From the NCBI GenBank assembly GCA_905331475.1, contig CAJNYU010001314.1, positions 38,789 to 102,788 on the forward strand: a DNA stretch of 64,000 nucleotides, written 5' to 3'. Of the stretch, positions 60,668 to 64,000 are shown piece by piece. This DNA is from Rotaria socialis. Taxonomy: Eukaryota; Rotifera; Eurotatoria; Philodinida; Philodinidae. The position numbers and the translations under genes are program-made. Under the pieces are notes generated by a model, which saw only the letters and a program-made list of their open reading frames with translations, had not been told where the DNA came from and made no database searches. Position 1 is the first letter of the stretch. Each line of letters begins with the position of its first letter.

Positions 60668-62927
60668 AATGAATTTAATCTAAATACCTTCGATGAATTG
60701 CACTATAATTCGACTAAGACAATATCCTTGACCGATCTACATATAAAACGTTTATATTTCTCTGATTTACCACCACGAAATACTTCTAATGTCAAACACA
60801 TAATTAACTATTGGCTTTTAGACGGTGGCGGTGGCTCCCAATACGGAATGGAACCATTTGGTGTTTCCATGTTGAAACAAATTATTCAAAATAAGTATCA
60901 TCAAACATATTCTCAGACACACCCAATAGTGTATCTATTTCAATACAGGGGAGCAGGTCTGAGTAAGCCATCGATTCATTGTTATACTGCAAAGACATGG
61001 ATTGAGTGTGCTAGAGAATTGATTCAAGCAACAGTACCCAGTTCTGTCAATGACTCATTGAAAATAATCCATGCTATGACAAATCAAAATATTGCTCAAG
61101 ATTTACAATATCAAATTCAATATGCAATCAATCAATCACAGTCAATATATCCGACGTCTACTTATATCTATGGTTTCAGTCAAGGTACGAAATGAAAGTT
61201 GAGAGTAAAATAAATTGTTTCTAATTTCCTTATTTCCATTGGCTACCGAAGAATTTCATCTTTTAAAGAATATGTGAGCCATTTAATGAAACAGACAGAT
61301 TCGACTAAAGTGATATGAGGTTGTGAAAATTTGTTCTAATACTCATATAAACATTCAGTAGATTATGCGAAAAAGTGTTAATTATCTCGTTCTACAAAAG
61401 CTATAAGAATTTCATTAATCGAATATTCTGCCTCTTTGATTTATTAAAGCATTAGTCGGGTGTGAGTGCATGAGAGTGAATATTTCTGTTATCTTCTCAT
61501 CCATACCCACATCCATCACTTGTACAACTGTTGTTAGTGTGTATTCAATGTCACTTTCATGTTACTGTCTAGTTTAATAACAAGATTGATTAGTGATCCA
61601 TATATTTTCTTTCCAATTAGGCACAGCTATTATTCAATATTATCTATCGATTCAATCAATCAACTCACACTTACAGTCAATCGACGGAATAATTCTCGAT
61701 GGAATAATGTCGATTAAAAGGTCGGATGCTTTTCAAAATCAAATCAAATCAATCAACCATCGATTCTATTTGTATTTATCTAAATGTCAGAATGATATAT
61801 TCTGTGCGAAAACCTTTGCACTTGTCACTGGTACTGATCAAGATATAATAACTGTTGTATTAACATTAGAAATGCTTTTTCACACCAATCTGACAAATCC
61901 TATGTGTACAACCAATCTCGGATTGAATGATTGGAATTCATTGATGCGTATCGCTGGTCAAAGCATTGAACTTAGAGGTGTTCGTCCACTTGCTATTATT
62001 CTGATTGCACGTCTATATCGATGTTCAACTGAAGGTCAGCGAGTTCTATCTCGAGCATTGCCCATTTTGATTGCTTTGACAGAACAATCGCTAACATCAA
62101 GTTTAGTCGACCCACCCGATGTATACCCAGATGATGGAAATGTTTTAAGTATAACAACAATCTGGAGCGATTTTGTTGGGTTTACTCTAGAAGAAAATTT
62201 CAAAACCACTGTTGGTTTTTTCAATGATTTTTGTATCAATAGTGCCGTGATCAATGAATATTATTTGGCACCTACAGGTCCAGTACCAATATGTCGTGAA
62301 ATACAACAATCAAAATACAATTTTACCATCGCCTCCGAATTCACTGATATTTTATACACGAAAAATCCACGTTATTGGGGACAATTTCAAGTCAATCCAC
62401 AAATATTTCGATCGAAAAAACACGGTGCATTGTTACTAAATGGAGATTTAGATTACAATTCACCGCTGTATTCTGCAAAACAAAGTCAAATATGATTTCA
62501 ATCTGAGCATATACCCACAAAATTAATCGAAATGAAAGGTTTAACACATGTTACTAGTGTACAGTCGTACACTAAGCAAGGTGGATTTGAATCAACAACA
62601 TGTACAGATCAGATTATTGTTCAATTCTTATATCAGAACGAGTCGGATTTACGCTTAGACACGATAGATTACACATGCAGTTCGAAAGAAAATTTAATTG
62701 CTATAGATTGGTTGTATTCGAATCCACTTGTTAATCAAAGATTGTATACACTATTTGGTAATTCAACTACAAATCATTGGGGAGTAAATACAACGGCAGA
62801 AGGATTCACTGAACGAACAGTAAAACTGACTGCGAACCAATCTGAGCGACTATATGCAAAACTCATACACTTTATATCATCGATCGTACTATTGCATTGG
62901 ATATCAATGTCGATGCAATTATATTGA
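60668..62927 (+). pseudogene. S33 (TAP-like) alpha/beta hydrolase, interrupted by in-frame TGA
   Basis: Exon 1 (open from 60668, ending 61184) and exon 2 (61621-62927) join in phase. The nucleophile elbow GFSQGT is split by the intron (Ser of GxSxG). Upstream are the LLDGGGGSQYG oxyanion-like loop and YLFQYRGAGLS. The catalytic Asp region is GALLLNGDLDYNSP, as in the TAP C-terminal domain. A TGA at 62493-62495 then interrupts the frame, and the same frame continues without a break (FQSEHIPTKLIEMKGLTHVT..) to 62925, containing the expected catalytic His. Exon 1 lacks an in-frame ATG and starts just after a transposon, so the 5' end is also missing or displaced. Intact members are secreted serine peptidases/hydrolases. 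TGA in place of a sense codon such as TGG would be a single change; a sequencing error is the other explanation. Confidence 0.78.
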
Positions 62928-63303
62928 ATAAAAAGACAGACATAATAATGTTTTTTTTAATATATTTGATTGAAAGAAAACTGGTGTTAATATTTTCAGC
63001 GTTAGAAACAATAAATTAACTCGTAATAACGACTAGAATCTGATTTGTAACTTCAAACAGTAGATCATAATCATCATGCAGACATTCAATTGATGTGAAG
63101 TAGATGTGGAGAATTTTTCAAAGCGATTATACTGAATTATGTTGCAGATCTAGTTCCAGTTCTGAGGAACGGGAATCGAACGTATTATGATCAACAGACA
63201 TATAGTATAGTCAATATTCTTTATTACCATAGTAAAAACTTCACTTCCCTTGTTCAACTTCGTTCATGATCAATTTACTTTCGAATCAAAGTATATTTAT
63301 CTT

Positions 63304-63356
63304 GATGGGTGTGGGTGTCGGTGTCGGCGCCATGCGAAGAGACACCCACACCCATC
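63304..63356. repeat. 53-bp foldback of telomere-like TGTGGG sequence
   Basis: A perfect 16-bp inverted pair, GATGGGTGTGGGTGTC and GACACCCACACCCATC, surrounds GGTGTCGGCGCCATGCGAAGA. TATCTT precedes it and CTATCTT follows, a possible short target duplication. TGTGGG-like units recall bdelloid telomeric repeats. Confidence 0.75.
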
Positions 63357-63552
63357 CTATCTTTGAAGGCATATTTCCATTTTTATTTGATCGTCTCGAA
63401 TTGGTGGGTAATACTTTTCCAAATATTAATTGTAATAATGTTACTTTTTTGATTTCGATTAATTTCAAATACGAATTCTTCATTCGTATTGCACGATCTT
63501 TTCCACTACTTAAAGAACTTCCAATTTCAAATTGTAGATCACTATTGTGATG
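63357..63552 (+). pseudogene. F-box/LRR-like protein fragment
   Basis: The frame encodes GIFPFLFDRLELVGNTFPNI and then FFIRIARSFPLLKELPIS, a phrase characteristic of the large bdelloid F-box-like families (leucine-rich C-terminal half). It stops at TGA (about 63548). The N-terminal F-box and most repeats are absent, and the foldback at 63304-63356 interrupts the frame at its start. It is called a remnant; function would have been substrate recognition by an SCF-type ubiquitin ligase. Confidence 0.5.
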
Positions 63553-64000
63553 TTGTGGCGGTGTGGTGGTGAAACACCTATCTATCTTGTCTAATACAAT
63601 TAACAGCAAATTATGATTAACTGGTAACTGTAACAGAGAAGGACGTGGATGTGGATACTTATGCTCTCTTCACCCACGCTCTTTCTGATTTTTCAATACT
63701 TAACAGTCGAGGAGTGAATCGTAGATCTTTGAAAATACTTCATCTTTATAGTAGTTACTTTATCGAGAAGAATTATGTTTTGCGAAAAACAAGTATGTAA
63801 TAGAAAGATTAGCTGCAATCTATTCATTGTGCAAAATCTCAAAGTAAATGTTACGATGGTCCTATCTCGAATATGTTTACGTATGGCTTATGATATGAGA
63901 AGAAAATGTTGAGAAGAAAAATATTCATTAGTATCTCGATTAAGAATATCTTCTGTTTTGATTTCAAGCGTATTTCATGCAAACTTGGATTATTTTATGC
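63553..64000. other. Window end, nothing firmly recognised
   Basis: Possibly further F-box-like remnant DNA: an open patch around 63735-63790 reads SLKILHLYSSYFIEKNYVL. No intact gene. Confidence 0.35.

Overview
This is eukaryotic, AT-rich DNA and the window reads as a bdelloid rotifer genome (genus not determined). The reasons are short GT-AG introns of about 40-65 nt, an intron-containing mix of metazoan genes, many small hAT-type MITEs, and families common in bdelloids: TIR proteins, FG-GAP repeat proteins, S33 hydrolases, rhodopsin-like GPCRs and F-box-like fragments. There is no bacterial or viral gene block, no CRISPR array and no rRNA. One 442-base N gap lies at 12842-13283 and a single N at 38845.

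Layout. 0-25 kb: two copies of a glycogen-targeting PP1 regulatory subunit gene (CBM21 domain; 550-3865 and 20988-22549, both minus), lying in a diverged segmental duplication. Between them is a mobile-element-rich stretch (6.4-18.7 kb) with a broken GPCR, a membrane protein that runs towards the gap, and several hAT-like MITEs, two of them with perfect 8-bp target duplications. A GNAT acetyltransferase (19.3-19.8 kb) and a tRNA-Thr(UGU) at 24.9 kb complete this part.

25-41 kb: a 1-kb inverted-repeat element, an SPFH/band-7 membrane protein with an unusual cysteine-rich insert, and a head-to-tail array (unit about 4.65 kb) of three genes, two intact and one dead. Each intact gene encodes a 677-residue protein with a MGCG lipid-anchor N-terminus, three TIR-like domains and a C-terminal CHORD-like zinc module. 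This is the most striking system in the window: CHORD proteins act with TIR-containing NLR receptors in plants, but here both are in one animal polypeptide.

40-50 kb: a secreted protein of unknown function, a possible cystine-loop neuropeptide precursor, a secreted PAN/EGF protein on the minus strand, a perfect hAT MITE, and a five-exon proline/glutamine/cysteine-rich gene.

50-64 kb: a gene-poor stretch, then a 1494-residue type II membrane protein with 28 FG-GAP/VCBS repeats almost entirely in one exon. After it come a GGTACC-rich transposon-like element, an S33 (TAP-like) alpha/beta hydrolase gene cut by an in-frame TGA just before its catalytic histidine, and an F-box-like fragment carrying a tiny telomere-like foldback.

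Most genes are independent. The functional links visible are the TIR-CHORD paralogues with each other, the two PP1 subunit paralogues, and two separate type II membrane proteins sharing the same short cytoplasmic tail plus single-helix layout. Exon models below were derived by eye from splice signals and reading-frame continuity; where I give a protein length, the exon lengths sum to a whole number of codons.
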